From an uncultured Erysipelotrichaceae bacterium (GTDB lineage: Bacteria > Bacillota_I > Bacilli_A > Erysipelotrichales > Erysipelotrichaceae): a stretch of DNA of 56,096 bases. The stretch is taken from the NCBI GenBank assembly GCA_946537255.1, contig CAMNFS010000007.1, positions 1 to 56,096 on the forward strand, read 5' to 3'. The notes beneath the pieces are model-generated. The model was not told where the DNA came from. It did no database searches and worked only from the letters and a program-made list of their open reading frames with translations. Position numbers and translations under genes: made by a program. This document shows positions 32,554 through 41,863 of the stretch, one piece after another (positions within the stretch are counted from its first letter, which is position 1; each line of letters begins with the position of its first letter).

Positions 32554-33413
32554 GATTCTGTGATATTGTGCGCCTGTATGAAAAAAAGTGCGAAGCAGCG
32601 GATGTGCCGGCAGAGACAGTCCTCGCCTTTCTTGTGGAACTGACGAATCAGGAGCGGTACAGTCTGTATCTTCACTATGAGGATGAAATGCCGGAAGATC
32701 TTCAGAAGACCTTTGAGGAAGGAATGAAGAGAATTCTGAACCAGGAGCCCATGGCCCATGTGCTTGGGTATTCATGGTTCTACGGATACAAGTTCATTGT
32801 CAATCCGGGTGTGCTGATTCCGCGTCCGGAGACGGAGGAACTGTGCGCTGGCATTCTTGCCCGGATCGACCGCCATTTCCCAAAGGGACCCGTGAGCTGT
32901 GTGGATATCGGAACCGGCAGCGGAGCGATCGCGATTACCGTTTCCAAGGAGGAGCCGCGGGTTGTGATGGATGCGACGGATATTTCTGAAAGCGCTCTTG
33001 AAACGGCTGTAAAAAACGCAGAGGTCAATGAAGCGGACATTCATTTCCTTTCGGGAGACATGCTGGAACCACTGAAAAAAGCAGGAAAGAAGTACGACGT
33101 GCTGATTTCCAATCCTCCTTATATTCCGGAACATGAGGTTATGGAAACCTCGGTAGTGGACTTTGAACCGCATGTGGCTCTGTTTGGCGGAGAGGACGGC
33201 CTGAAGTTCTATCGGATGATATTCCATGACTGCCGTGAGGTTCTGAAGGAGAAGGCCTTCATGGCGTTCGAGATGGGATGGAATCAGCGTGAGGCCATGA
33301 GCCGTCTTGTGGAAGAGATTCTGCCGGAAATGAAATATGAAATCGCCGCAGATATGAATGGCAAGGATCGCATGCTGTACGTATACCGCGGCATGGAAAA
33401 AGAGCTAGAATAA
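32550..33413 (+). CDS. prmC: Release factor glutamine methyltransferase
   Basis: PrmC methylates the GGQ glutamine of release factors. The 287-residue protein has a helical N-terminal domain, the SAM-binding loop VDIGTGSGAIAI and the catalytic ISNPPYIPE. It overlaps prfA by four bases. The sortase gene begins 24 bases downstream with its own ribosome site. Confidence 0.95.
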   Translation: MRFCDIVRLYEKKCEAADVPAETVLAFLVELTNQERYSLYLHYEDEMPEDLQKTFEEGMKRILNQEPMAHVLGYSWFYGYKFIVNPGVLIPRPETEELCAGILARIDRHFPKGPVSCVDIGTGSGAIAITVSKEEPRVVMDATDISESALETAVKNAEVNEADIHFLSGDMLEPLKKAGKKYDVLISNPPYIPEHEVMETSVVDFEPHVALFGGEDGLKFYRMIFHDCREVLKEKAFMAFEMGWNQREAMSRLVEEILPEMKYEIAADMNGKDRMLYVYRGMEKELE

Positions 33414-33437
33414 AGAGTCAGGGGGCAGTTACTACTT

Positions 33438-34313
33438 ATGAGCGAAGAACATGATGAAATAGAACTGGCGGAAACAAAGGTCGTGGAGGTGCGGGACGAG
33501 AATGAAACGGAGCCGCATTCCCCGCAGTCTGCTCCGGCAAAGAAGAAAAAGAAACTTTCCAAAGCCGGAGTCATGCTGTTCCGGGTGATTCTGGCAGTTT
33601 CGATCGCTGTTGCGGCATATTCCGGATTTCAGCTGTACAAGGGGCTGAAGGATTATCGGGAAAGTGAAAACACGTATTCCGCGCTGGCTACTGAAACAAG
33701 CACGGAAAAACAGGAAACGGTCGCTGAGGATACGGGAACCACCTATACCTATGACAAGGCGAACTTCACTGCCCTTGCGGAAATCAATCCGGATGTGGCA
33801 GGCTGGCTGAGTCTTGAAAATACCGTTATCAACTATCCGGTTGTTCAGGGAACGGACAACGAATACTATCTGGAACATCTGTTTACCAGGGAGACCAATC
33901 ATACCGGATGCATATTCGTGGATTACCGGAACGCGAAGGACTTCAGTGACCGGAATACTGCAATGTATGCGCATCATATGCGGAACGGATCCATGTTCGC
34001 GGAACTGGAAGGTTACCGGGAACAGGACTACTACGAAACCCATAAGGAACTCATCCTGCAGACACCGTCCGGGGTATATCTGATTCAGCCGTTCTCCGGG
34101 CTGCTTGCGGATGGATACACGGATTATGTTCAGTTTGATTTTCCTACGGATGAGTCATTCATGACCTATATCAATGATCTGATTGCAAAAAGCACCTTTA
34201 AGAGCGATGTGACCGTGACAGCTGAGGACCGCATCGTTACAATGTCAACCTGCCGTTATGATGTGACAAACGGCCGGTATGCGGTGTTCGGAAAGCTGGT
34301 CAAGATCGACTGA
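33438..34313 (+). CDS. srtB: Class B sortase
   Basis: A membrane-anchored transpeptidase that links surface proteins to the cell wall. The order is an acidic cytoplasmic start, a basic KKKKKL stretch, one membrane segment (about 45-63), a linker and the catalytic domain. Class B motifs are MYAHHMRNGSMF (catalytic His) and TMSTCRYDVTNGRYAVFGKL (Cys, and Arg in the last strand). Candidate substrates should carry LPxTG- or NPxTN-like signals; the VPNTG protein at 13650 is the only one in the window. A terminator follows. Confidence 0.9.
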   Translation: MSEEHDEIELAETKVVEVRDENETEPHSPQSAPAKKKKKLSKAGVMLFRVILAVSIAVAAYSGFQLYKGLKDYRESENTYSALATETSTEKQETVAEDTGTTYTYDKANFTALAEINPDVAGWLSLENTVINYPVVQGTDNEYYLEHLFTRETNHTGCIFVDYRNAKDFSDRNTAMYAHHMRNGSMFAELEGYREQDYYETHKELILQTPSGVYLIQPFSGLLADGYTDYVQFDFPTDESFMTYINDLIAKSTFKSDVTVTAEDRIVTMSTCRYDVTNGRYAVFGKLVKID

Positions 34314-34326
34314 TCTCTCCTGCCAG

Positions 34327-34353
34327 ACCGGGTTCATGTGCCCGGTTTTTTTC
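34327..34353 (+). terminator. Terminator of the prfA-prmC-srtB unit
   Basis: ACCGGG-ttcatgtg-CCCGGT with a run of seven T. Confidence 0.9.
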
Positions 34354-34443
34354 TTTTCCCGCGTCTCATCATGCATGTAAGCGGTTACGTCTTCCTCGCG
34401 GCGGGTTTCTTCCTGGATTTCATGAAATATCAATCCGGTTTTC

Positions 34444-34452
34444 TGATACAAT
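34444..34452 (+). promoter_or_regulatory. Extended -10 promoter before the small membrane protein and tsaC
   Basis: TGATACAAT ends ten bases before the small gene's ATG at 34463, so the transcript would have almost no leader. Confidence 0.5.
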
Positions 34453-34462
34453 GATCGTCGTT

Positions 34463-34552
34463 ATGAGCAATAAGAGCAGATGGATACGCAGTTTTATGCT
34501 GGTGATGATTGTCCTGGTCATACTGTCCATGGTTCTTGCCATGTTCAGGTGA
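34463..34552 (+). CDS. Possible 29-aa single-pass membrane protein
   Basis: A short frame encodes a basic start (MSNKSRWIR) followed by about 18 hydrophobic residues (FMLVMIVLVILSMVLAMF) and a final Arg, the shape of DUF4044-like mini membrane proteins. It ends five bases before the tsaC ATG. There is no ribosome site, but a -10 box ends ten bases upstream, which suits a leaderless start. Length makes this tentative. Confidence 0.5.
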   Translation: MSNKSRWIRSFMLVMIVLVILSMVLAMFR

Positions 34553-34556
34553 CGCC

Positions 34557-35159
34557 ATGAGACGATTCAGGAATTCCGATCTCACGGAAATGGTGCGAGT
34601 TCTTCTGAACCATGGATGCATCGCTGTTCCAACAGATACGGTATTTGGACTGTGCGCGGCGGTGAATGATGAGAGCAGGGAAAAACTGTATGAAATCAAG
34701 GATCGGCCGAAAACCAAGGCATTTCCGGTGATGTGCGCGGATATCGGACAGCTGAGGGAAATTGCTGAAACCGATGACCGGGCGGAAACACTGATTGGAG
34801 CTTTGATGCCCGGGCCGCTTACGGTTGTTCTGAGGAAACATCCGGAATGCACATGCATTCATGGTGAAACGGTAGCGGTCAGGATGGCGGACGGTGTACT
34901 GAAAGAGCTGCTTGATGCACTGGGAGGACCGATTTATCTGACAAGCGCGAATCATTCCGGTATGCCGGAATGCCGGACACCGGAAGAGATTGAACGGCAG
35001 TGTCCGGGAATTGATGGAATACTGGAGGGAACTCCGGGGTATGGAAAGGCGAGCACGATATTGGATTTAACGCAGAAGGAAATCCGTATTCTGCGGGAAG
35101 GCCCGGTGGGGATGGAAGAAATCAGCCGGACTGTAAAGGGAGAGAGGAGAGCACTATGA
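34557..35159 (+). CDS. tsaC: L-threonylcarbamoyladenylate synthase (TsaC/Sua5 family)
   Basis: Makes threonylcarbamoyl-AMP, the first intermediate of the t6A tRNA modification. The 200-residue protein is the short TsaC form without the Sua5 C-terminal domain. The YrdC signature is clear: [45 protein letters not shown] and [11 protein letters not shown] at 34557 begins the conserved helix and has AGGTGA upstream. Its stop overlaps the glyA start (ATGA). In B. subtilis ywlC is also upstream of glyA. Confidence 0.92.
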   Translation: MRRFRNSDLTEMVRVLLNHGCIAVPTDTVFGLCAAVNDESREKLYEIKDRPKTKAFPVMCADIGQLREIAETDDRAETLIGALMPGPLTVVLRKHPECTCIHGETVAVRMADGVLKELLDALGGPIYLTSANHSGMPECRTPEEIERQCPGIDGILEGTPGYGKASTILDLTQKEIRILREGPVGMEEISRTVKGERRAL

Positions 35160-36376
35160 TTGAACAGGCATTACTTGACGCTATTGAAAAAGAAACACTT
35201 CGCCAGCGGCACAACATTGAACTGATTGCTTCAGAGAATTTCACTTCAAAGGCAGTCCGTGAACTCTGCGGTTCCATTCTGACCAACAAGTACGCGGAAG
35301 GATATCCTGGCAAGCGGTATTACGGCGGCTGTGAGAATGTGGATGTCATTGAAGAACTCGCCCGCCAGAAGGCCTGCGAACTGTTCGGTGCGGATCACGC
35401 GAACGTTCAGCCCCACAGCGGATCCCAGGCGAATATGGGTGTCTATTTTTCCGTACTGAATCCCGGTGACAAGGTATTCGGAATGGATCTTGCGGCCGGC
35501 GGTCATCTTACCCACGGCGCAAAGGTCAGCTTTTCCGGAAAGCTGTTTGATTTCTGGTCCTATGGTGTGAATCCTGAAACCGAACGGATTGATTATGATG
35601 AACTCCGCAGAAACGCGATGGAACTGAAACCGAAGATGATCGTCGCGGGAGCAAGTGCCTATTCCCGGGAAATTGATTTCAGGGAATTCCGTTCGATCGC
35701 GGATGCGTGCGGCGCGATGCTGATGGTGGATATGGCGCACATTGCCGGCCTTGTTGCGGGAGGCCATCATATGAATCCGGTTCCGTATGCGGATTTTGTC
35801 ACCACAACCACACATAAGACTCTCCGCGGACCCAGAGGCGGAATGATTCTCTGCCGGGAAGAATATGCCAAGGCAGTGGACAAGACGATTTTCCCGGGCA
35901 TCCAGGGCGGACCGCTTTGCCATGTCGTCGCCGCAAAGGCACAGTGCCTTTATGAAGCCAGCACTCCGGAATTCAGAGAATACGGGGCTCAGGTTGTGCG
36001 CAACTGCGCGGCGCTTGCGGAAACCCTTCAGAAAAACGGATTCCGGCTTGTGACCGGGGGAACGGATAATCATCTGATTCTCGTGGATGTCAAGGGCTCC
36101 ATAGGAATGACCGGAAAGGACGCGGAAGCGGCGCTGGATGCGGTAAACATCACCGCCAATAAGAATTCGATTCCGTTTGATCAGGAAAAGCCCGGCAAAA
36201 CGAGCGGGATCCGGCTCGGCAGCGCGGCAATGACGACAAAAGGATTTGATGAGGCGGACTTCCGCAGAGTCGGTGAATGGATTTCAGAAGTTCTGAAAAA
36301 TCCGAATGACACCGCCCGTATGGAAGAAATTCGCAGAGAGGTGATTGCCCTTACGGACGCGCATCCGTTTGAGTGA
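35156..36376 (+). CDS. glyA: Serine hydroxymethyltransferase
   Basis: Converts serine and tetrahydrofolate to glycine and methylene-tetrahydrofolate with PLP, supplying FolD (16884) with substrate. The 406-residue protein has [17 protein letters not shown] at the start, [15 protein letters not shown], and the PLP Lys in [14 protein letters not shown]. It overlaps tsaC by four bases and ends in its own terminator. Confidence 0.97.
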   Translation: MIEQALLDAIEKETLRQRHNIELIASENFTSKAVRELCGSILTNKYAEGYPGKRYYGGCENVDVIEELARQKACELFGADHANVQPHSGSQANMGVYFSVLNPGDKVFGMDLAAGGHLTHGAKVSFSGKLFDFWSYGVNPETERIDYDELRRNAMELKPKMIVAGASAYSREIDFREFRSIADACGAMLMVDMAHIAGLVAGGHHMNPVPYADFVTTTTHKTLRGPRGGMILCREEYAKAVDKTIFPGIQGGPLCHVVAAKAQCLYEASTPEFREYGAQVVRNCAALAETLQKNGFRLVTGGTDNHLILVDVKGSIGMTGKDAEAALDAVNITANKNSIPFDQEKPGKTSGIRLGSAAMTTKGFDEADFRRVGEWISEVLKNPNDTARMEEIRREVIALTDAHPFE

Positions 36377-36393
36377 ACCCACACGAAATGACG

Positions 36394-36428
36394 AAACACA
36401 GACTGAAAATGTTCTGTGTTTTCTTTTG
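36394..36428 (+). terminator. Terminator of glyA
   Basis: AAACACAGA pairs with TCTGTGTTT around a ten-base loop, followed by a T-rich run. Confidence 0.85.
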
Positions 36429-36460
36429 TTCCTGTATCATGGTGGTAAAGGAAAAGAAGA

Positions 36461-37147
36461 ATGCTGGAAATCTCTCATTTCACAAAACGCTATGGACGGG
36501 TGACTGCATGCGATGATCTGAACTTTGTTCTTCCGGATGGATCGGTGACGATTCTGCTTGGACCCAACGGGGCCGGGAAAAGCACGCTCATGAAGGCGAT
36601 CACCGGATTTCTTCGTCATGAAGGAACGATCCGGATCGACGGGATGGAAAACACACTTCCTTCAAGCCGCCGCAAAATCGGCTATATTCCGGAGATCCCG
36701 TCGTTTTATCCGAATCTGACGGTCGCGGAGCACATGGAATTCATTGCCCGAGCCTACCGTCTGAAGGATTACCGGCAGCGCAGTGAGGAACTGCTGAAGG
36801 CGTTTGAGCTTTACGAGCACCGCCGTAAGTTCGGAGATGAGCTTTCCAAGGGAATGCAGCAGAAACTGAATATCTGCCTTGGCCTTCTGACAGAGCCGTC
36901 ACTGATTCTTCTGGACGAGCCGTTTATCGGTCTTGACCCGCATGCGATTCGAAAGCTGAGAGAAACGATTGAGACGCTCAGAGATCAGGGGAAAACACTT
37001 CTGATTTCCACACATATGATAGATTCCATTGAATCCCTCTGGGATCGGACGATCATTATGAAAAGCGGTACCGTCAGGGCGGATATCAGCCGGGACGATG
37101 AGATCGAATCGCTCGAGGATCTGTTCTTTTCCGTAACGGAGAACTGA
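36461..37147 (+). CDS. ABC transporter ATP-binding protein
   Basis: A 228-residue ATPase subunit: Walker A GPNGAGKS, signature LSKGMQQKLN, Walker B LILLDEPFIGLD and the switch His in LISTHMID. The short length and GMQQ signature suit the ABC-2 type exporters that move lipids, antibiotics or peptides. It lies four bases before the permease-protease gene and clearly works with it. A TATCAT about 20 bases upstream may be its -10. Confidence 0.9.
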   Translation: MLEISHFTKRYGRVTACDDLNFVLPDGSVTILLGPNGAGKSTLMKAITGFLRHEGTIRIDGMENTLPSSRRKIGYIPEIPSFYPNLTVAEHMEFIARAYRLKDYRQRSEELLKAFELYEHRRKFGDELSKGMQQKLNICLGLLTEPSLILLDEPFIGLDPHAIRKLRETIETLRDQGKTLLISTHMIDSIESLWDRTIIMKSGTVRADISRDDEIESLEDLFFSVTEN

Positions 37148-37150
37148 ATC

Positions 37151-39757
37151 ATGCGGCTGGCGTTATACTATTCCATTCACACAACCTGGAATCAGCTGCG
37201 CAAGCTGTTCCGTACCTGGCTGTTTCTGATTGTGCTTTCTCTTTTGCTTGGGGGAGGGCTGATCGGACTGGGGGCGGCACGGTTTTCCAGTGAAGCCCAG
37301 TCTGCTCAGAATCCGGAGTCTTCGGTTCTTCCTGCCGATTTCATGGAATTCTTCGATGCCAGCGGCCTTACAGCGGCGGATGCGGCGGAGCTTGGAGCCG
37401 GGCTTGTCATTCTTTCCGTACTCACCATGCAGATCATCGGGGCTGAGAAAAGCGTGTCCAGGCTGTTTCTTCCTGCCGATGTCAATATTCTGTTTGCGAG
37501 TGACCGGTCTCCTCAGGAGGTACTGTCATTCCGGCTGTTTACCACGCTGGGAACCGCGGCAGTCGCGTCTCTCTATCTGTTTTTTCAGATGCCCTCGCTT
37601 GTGACAAAGTTCGGATTGACTCCGCTTGCGGCTGCCTCCTTCATTCTTTCCTGGATCATGACGCTGGCTTTTTCCATCCAGCTGAAAATACTGACCTTTG
37701 AAATCGCTTCCCGGCATCCGTTTCTGAAAAAGAATCTGCGGATTCTTGTCATGAGCTTTCTTGCCCTGCTGTTTTTCTCTTTCTATTATTCCTATCATGT
37801 GAGTGAAGAACGGGTACTGCTGCTTTCGGCGCATCGGTTCTTCAATGCGCCATGGACCCGCTGGATCCCGATCTGGGGATGGCTGAAGGGCATCATTGCC
37901 TTTTCTCTTCATCAGGAGACTGGCAAGGCAGTTCTGCTTACGGGTTTATCCATTGCATTGCTTGCTCTGTTTACCGTTCTGATTCAGATCATGCCGGTGG
38001 ATTATTACGAAGAAGCGGTGATCCGCTGTGAAGAACTGGCTCTGTTTCTGGAAAACGTGAACAGCGAAACTGCCGGACTGCTTGTCATGCGCGGCCGCAG
38101 GAAGGAAGAAGGGCTGGAAAGGGATGGCTTCCGCTATGGAAAGGGAGCGTCCGTATTTTTCCATAAGACAATGTATAACCGTCTGCGCTTTGCCCGCTTC
38201 GGTATCTTTACGAAAACCATGATCACCTATCTGTTTACAGGAATCGCGGGCGGCCTGTTTGTACGGATGTTCATGGACCGGCCTTCGGTATATCCTCCGG
38301 TTTTTCTGATTGCGGTCATGGCCTTTTTCCGAACCATCACCAGTCCATTGAGTGAGGATGTGCGCCGGGATTCCTTTGTCATGATTCCGGAGAATACATG
38401 GGCGAAGCTGTTTTTCTCACTTCTTGGAGGAACTTTGAACAGCGCATTGGATGCGGCAATTCCGTTAATGGCAGGGGCTGCGGCGGCCGGCGTTTTCTTC
38501 CCGCGCGGGCTTCTGTTTCTGCCGCTGGTGGTTTCCGTAGACTTTTTCGCGACGGCGGTCGGTACGTTTGTCGAAACCGTGATTCCTACTTCCATTGACC
38601 GGACATTCCGGCAGGTGATTCAGATTCTGTTTCTGTATTTCGGAATGATTCCGGATGAAATGATCATCGCCTTCGGGTTTATTTCCAATCACCCCGCCGC
38701 GGGAATTCTTCTGGCCGTGCTGGTCAACCTGCTTGCAGGGACTCTGTTTTCGGCGCTGGCCGGGGTGTGGCTGGATCCCTGTCCCGGCAAAGCTGTAAAA
38801 GACCCCGGATGGAAGGTCTCTCTTTCAGAGGCGCTGTCCTGCTACAGTCAGATCGGGGCGGCACTGTGCGCGATGTATCTTTCCGTCACGGCTCTTCAGT
38901 ATCTGATGACAGCGGTGCTGGAGATCCTGCAGTCAAAGCATGAAGTGATCAACAGTCTTTCGGTAACTCTTCCGGTCTGTGCGGCTGGAATACCGGTGTT
39001 TCTTTTCTGCACCCGGCATATGCGGACCGAACGAAAGGAAGAAAGCAGTCTCAGTGCCTTTTCACTCGTCTGTGCTTTTTCCTGCTGTCTGTTTCTGATG
39101 TATGCCGGCAATGCGGTCGGTCTTTTTCTGAATGGGTTTTTCAGAAGCGTATTCGCCTTTCTTCCTTCCCTTCCGCCAGTCGGCGGAACTCTTCCGCTGA
39201 GCATTCCCACAGGAATGCTTTCTGCCGCGCTGCTGGCTCCGTTTATGGAGGAGTTTGTGTTCCGCAGGTGCGTGATTGACCGTCTTCGGCCATATGGTCA
39301 GCGTACAGCCTGGATTGTATCAGCGCTTGGGTTCTCTCTTTTTCACGGCAATCTTCCACAGGCAGTCTACGCGTTTCTGCTTGGCCTGGTTTTTGGATAT
39401 ATCTATCTGAAAACCGGAAAGCTCCGTTACACCATCGCCCTGCATGCAGGGGTCAATTTCATGGGCTCGATTCTTCTTCCGATACTTCTGCGCCTTGCGG
39501 GTGCTTCCTTGCCGCAGGATGTTCCGCTCTATGATCTGAAGCTCATGGATGTTATTTTCAAACCGGGTTTTCTGGCCTTATTGATCTATATTGCCCTGGT
39601 GATCACCGCTGCCCTGTTTGGGGCTGCTGTTACTGCCTGGGCAGTCCGCAACAATGACCTGCCGCCGGATACCGTTCCCTTTTCCAGCGTGGTGCGGACA
39701 CCGGGACTGTGCGCTTTTATCCTTCTGATGACAGGTGTGATTCTTCTGTCATTGTAA
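37151..39757 (+). CDS. ABC permease fused to a CPBP intramembrane protease
   Basis: An 868-residue protein with about twenty membrane segments. The first 570 residues or so resemble ABC-2 permeases, which fits the ATPase next door. The C-terminal part (about 690-800) carries the CPBP/Abi (CAAX-like) protease motifs: EEFVFRR with Glu700-Glu701, LFHGN and LHAGVNF. CPBP proteases are linked to bacteriocin immunity and prenyl-protein processing. The fusion suggests that cutting and transport are coupled, perhaps peptide maturation and export or immunity; this is inference. Confidence 0.8.
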   Translation: MRLALYYSIHTTWNQLRKLFRTWLFLIVLSLLLGGGLIGLGAARFSSEAQSAQNPESSVLPADFMEFFDASGLTAADAAELGAGLVILSVLTMQIIGAEKSVSRLFLPADVNILFASDRSPQEVLSFRLFTTLGTAAVASLYLFFQMPSLVTKFGLTPLAAASFILSWIMTLAFSIQLKILTFEIASRHPFLKKNLRILVMSFLALLFFSFYYSYHVSEERVLLLSAHRFFNAPWTRWIPIWGWLKGIIAFSLHQETGKAVLLTGLSIALLALFTVLIQIMPVDYYEEAVIRCEELALFLENVNSETAGLLVMRGRRKEEGLERDGFRYGKGASVFFHKTMYNRLRFARFGIFTKTMITYLFTGIAGGLFVRMFMDRPSVYPPVFLIAVMAFFRTITSPLSEDVRRDSFVMIPENTWAKLFFSLLGGTLNSALDAAIPLMAGAAAAGVFFPRGLLFLPLVVSVDFFATAVGTFVETVIPTSIDRTFRQVIQILFLYFGMIPDEMIIAFGFISNHPAAGILLAVLVNLLAGTLFSALAGVWLDPCPGKAVKDPGWKVSLSEALSCYSQIGAALCAMYLSVTALQYLMTAVLEILQSKHEVINSLSVTLPVCAAGIPVFLFCTRHMRTERKEESSLSAFSLVCAFSCCLFLMYAGNAVGLFLNGFFRSVFAFLPSLPPVGGTLPLSIPTGMLSAALLAPFMEEFVFRRCVIDRLRPYGQRTAWIVSALGFSLFHGNLPQAVYAFLLGLVFGYIYLKTGKLRYTIALHAGVNFMGSILLPILLRLAGASLPQDVPLYDLKLMDVIFKPGFLALLIYIALVITAALFGAAVTAWAVRNNDLPPDTVPFSSVVRTPGLCAFILLMTGVILLSL

Positions 39758-39777
39758 AAAAAGCCCGTCCAGCGGGC
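39755..39777 (-). terminator. Terminator of the minus-strand glycosyltransferase gene
   Basis: Read on the minus strand, GCCCG-ctgga-CGGGC is followed by a run of seven T. It overlaps the stop of the plus-strand permease gene. Confidence 0.75.
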
Positions 39778-39804
39778 AGAACAGCTGCAGATTTTCGAAG
39801 CGGT

Positions 39805-40884
39805 TTACCGTGGCAGACAGTTCATGAGACCGCTGAGATCTCCAAGCGCATCCGCTTCCTTCTTCAGGCGCCGGGCGTTTTCCGTGAAGAGATCGTCCGC
39901 GCAGACCTGGCGGTATGTTTCGTAGAGATGTTCCATGGTGAGTTCCGTCTCCGGGATGGCAAGACCTGCTCCGCTGTGACGAAGAGCCGCGGCGTTCCAT
40001 TGCCTCATATAGGAGGAATCGTGGATGATGATCTGCGGAATTCCCAGGGCAATGGCGTACTGCGTCAGCGCGTCCGTACCATCATGAATACAGACGCGGC
40101 TGCCGTTTACAGAAGAAAGCCGGAAGCGGTTCACCGGCCGGATATTCTGCTTCCTTTTCATCTGGGAATCCCTGAGAAAAACAGATACCTCATAGGGAGC
40201 CCCGAGAAAGGCATCCCGGATGATTCTTCTGATCTGAAAAGGAGCCTGTTCGGATTCGGCAAATACAATACTGAGCCGGTTTTCGATCCGGCAGGGAAGC
40301 GGTTCGATACACGGCATCCCGAAACGCACGATTGACTCTGAAGCGGAAAACGGCTGAAACAGATCCGGACCGAACGCAAGACGCAGACTGCTCATGCGGG
40401 AAAGGGCATTCAGACGCAGAACCTGCTCCAGATGATGTTCGGAAAGAAATTCGTTCAGGCCGTTCAGAAGCGACGCATCGAAGATCTGATTCCTGTATTC
40501 CGATACGCTCACGACCGAAAACAGGGGGATATCCGATTCAGCCGCAACCGCATGGGCAGCCGGGCGGCTGATCTCAATCAGCAGATCCGGTTCGAATTTC
40601 CGGACGGCTTCCGAAACAGCCTGATAATCGCTGGATAGATACGTGTGATTCAGTGCCCCGCAGGCTTTCATATATTCTTCATAGGAGCGCCCTGTACCGC
40701 CATAAAGCGAGTAGACCGGCCGTGGGGCGGAATAAAAGGATACCCCATGGAAGCTGGAGGCAGGATCACTGCAGACAGCGCAAGGAATGCCTTCAATCCG
40801 AAAGAGATCAGCGAGGTTTCTGGCAGTCAGAACTGCTGATCCGGATTCGGGCGTACAGAGTGAGGGAAGGATCAGAATCTTCAC
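39805..40884 (-). CDS. GT-B glycosyltransferase (UGT/MGT-like)
   Basis: A 359-residue protein with the two-Rossmann GT-B layout: [20 protein letters not shown] at the N-terminus and, in the C-terminal half, [39 protein letters not shown], the nucleotide-sugar region of UGT/MGT enzymes that glycosylate small lipophilic acceptors. The usual HGG is replaced by HDG. It is single and minus-strand between an exporter and upp. The acceptor is unknown; a lipid or a secondary metabolite would be typical. Confidence 0.7.
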   Translation of the reverse strand: MKILILPSLCTPESGSAVLTARNLADLFRIEGIPCAVCSDPASSFHGVSFYSAPRPVYSLYGGTGRSYEEYMKACGALNHTYLSSDYQAVSEAVRKFEPDLLIEISRPAAHAVAAESDIPLFSVVSVSEYRNQIFDASLLNGLNEFLSEHHLEQVLRLNALSRMSSLRLAFGPDLFQPFSASESIVRFGMPCIEPLPCRIENRLSIVFAESEQAPFQIRRIIRDAFLGAPYEVSVFLRDSQMKRKQNIRPVNRFRLSSVNGSRVCIHDGTDALTQYAIALGIPQIIIHDSSYMRQWNAAALRHSGAGLAIPETELTMEHLYETYRQVCADDLFTENARRLKKEADALGDLSGLMNCLPR

Positions 40885-40915
40885 AGCCTTCAGTATATCT
40901 CATTCTATCCCGCGG

Positions 40916-40944
40916 TTGAATTCAAAGCCTGTTTTTCGTATGAT
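40916..40944 (+). promoter_or_regulatory. Promoter of upp
   Basis: TTGAAT (40916-40921), 17 bases, TATGAT (40939-40944), about 38 bases before the upp start. Confidence 0.6.
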
Positions 40945-40981
40945 GGTCAGGAGAAAATCAATAGAACAACAGGAGGCTGAC

Positions 40982-41602
40982 ATGCTTGAAGTACTGACAC
41001 ACCCGTTAATTACCCATAAACTCACACAGATGCGGGATCAGAAAACCGGAACCAAGGATTTCCGGGAGAATCTGGATGAGATTGCCGAGCTCATGGCCTA
41101 TGAGGTCTGCCGGGATCTTCCTACCGAACCGGTAAAGATTGAGACACCGGTCAGTCCGTGCATTGGTTATGCCCTGAGCAAGGAAGTTGTCATCGTTCCG
41201 ATTCTGCGGGCAGGAATCGGGCTGCTGGATGGAATCCGCCGGCTTGTTCCGACTGCCAAGGTCGGATTCATCGGTCTGTTCCGGGATGAAAAGACCCTTG
41301 AACCGCATGAGTATTTCGCTAAATTCCCGAAGAACCTCGATCAGTCCATTGTCATGGTGGTGGATCCGATGCTCGCGACCGGCGGAAGCGCAGTGGCTGC
41401 CATCAATATGATCAAGGAGCGCGGCGCAAAGCAGATCAAGCTGGTCTGCCTGGTCGGTGTTCCGGAAGGGGTCAAGGCAGTTCAGAACGCGCATCCGGAT
41501 GTGGACATCTATCTCGCGGCACTGGATGACCATCTGAATGAAAACGGTTATATTGTCCCGGGTCTTGGCGATGCCGGAGACCGTATCTTCGGAACAAAGT
41601 AA
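40982..41602 (+). CDS. upp: Uracil phosphoribosyltransferase
   Basis: Salvages uracil to UMP with PRPP. The 206-residue protein has [34 protein letters not shown], the PRPP loop [12 protein letters not shown] and the uracil-binding [20 protein letters not shown] at 40982 follows CAGGAGG. The stop codon is directly followed by the ATG of the next gene. As in B. subtilis it is downstream of glyA. Confidence 0.97.
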   Translation: MLEVLTHPLITHKLTQMRDQKTGTKDFRENLDEIAELMAYEVCRDLPTEPVKIETPVSPCIGYALSKEVVIVPILRAGIGLLDGIRRLVPTAKVGFIGLFRDEKTLEPHEYFAKFPKNLDQSIVMVVDPMLATGGSAVAAINMIKERGAKQIKLVCLVGVPEGVKAVQNAHPDVDIYLAALDDHLNENGYIVPGLGDAGDRIFGTK

Positions 41603-41803
41603 ATGAATCTTTCTTCGTTTTTTCTCCGGACAGGAATTTACCTGGCCGCATTCATGCTGAGCTTCTATGGAATGTCCGCTCTGGACTATTCCCGTTTTCT
41701 GAAGCAGGGATATGTTTTTCAGGCCAGAGTGCTTTACTGGATGCTGGTGCTCGCACTGGCGTATCTTGCCGGATCTTTTGTGATTTCATTTCTGTATATC
41801 TGA
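41603..41803 (+). CDS. DUF1146 family small membrane protein (YwzB-like)
   Basis: A 66-residue protein with two membrane segments (about 8-25 and 44-64) joined by ALDYSRFLKQGYVFQARVLY, the DUF1146 pattern. Function is unknown. It starts at the base after the upp stop, so the ribosome probably reinitiates. In B. subtilis ywzB lies beyond the ATP synthase operon in the same region; the atp genes are absent here. Confidence 0.8.
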   Translation: MNLSSFFLRTGIYLAAFMLSFYGMSALDYSRFLKQGYVFQARVLYWMLVLALAYLAGSFVISFLYI

Positions 41804-41805
41804 CA

Positions 41806-41829
41806 AGCGGCAGCCTCAGTGCTGCCGCT
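41806..41829 (+). terminator. Hairpin after DUF1146, possible terminator
   Basis: AGCGGCAG-cctcagtg-CTGCCGCT is an eight-pair perfect stem but has no T-run; the next promoter begins right after it. Confidence 0.5.
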
Positions 41830-41831
41830 GA

Positions 41832-41840
41832 TGATATAAT
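41832..41840 (+). promoter_or_regulatory. Extended -10 promoter of tagO
   Basis: TGATATAAT is a perfect extended -10 (TGn plus TATAAT). The start codon lies 24 bases downstream with cggaggg as ribosome site. Confidence 0.65.
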
Positions 41841-41863
41841 TGGGGCATCGGAGGGCTGCGGAT

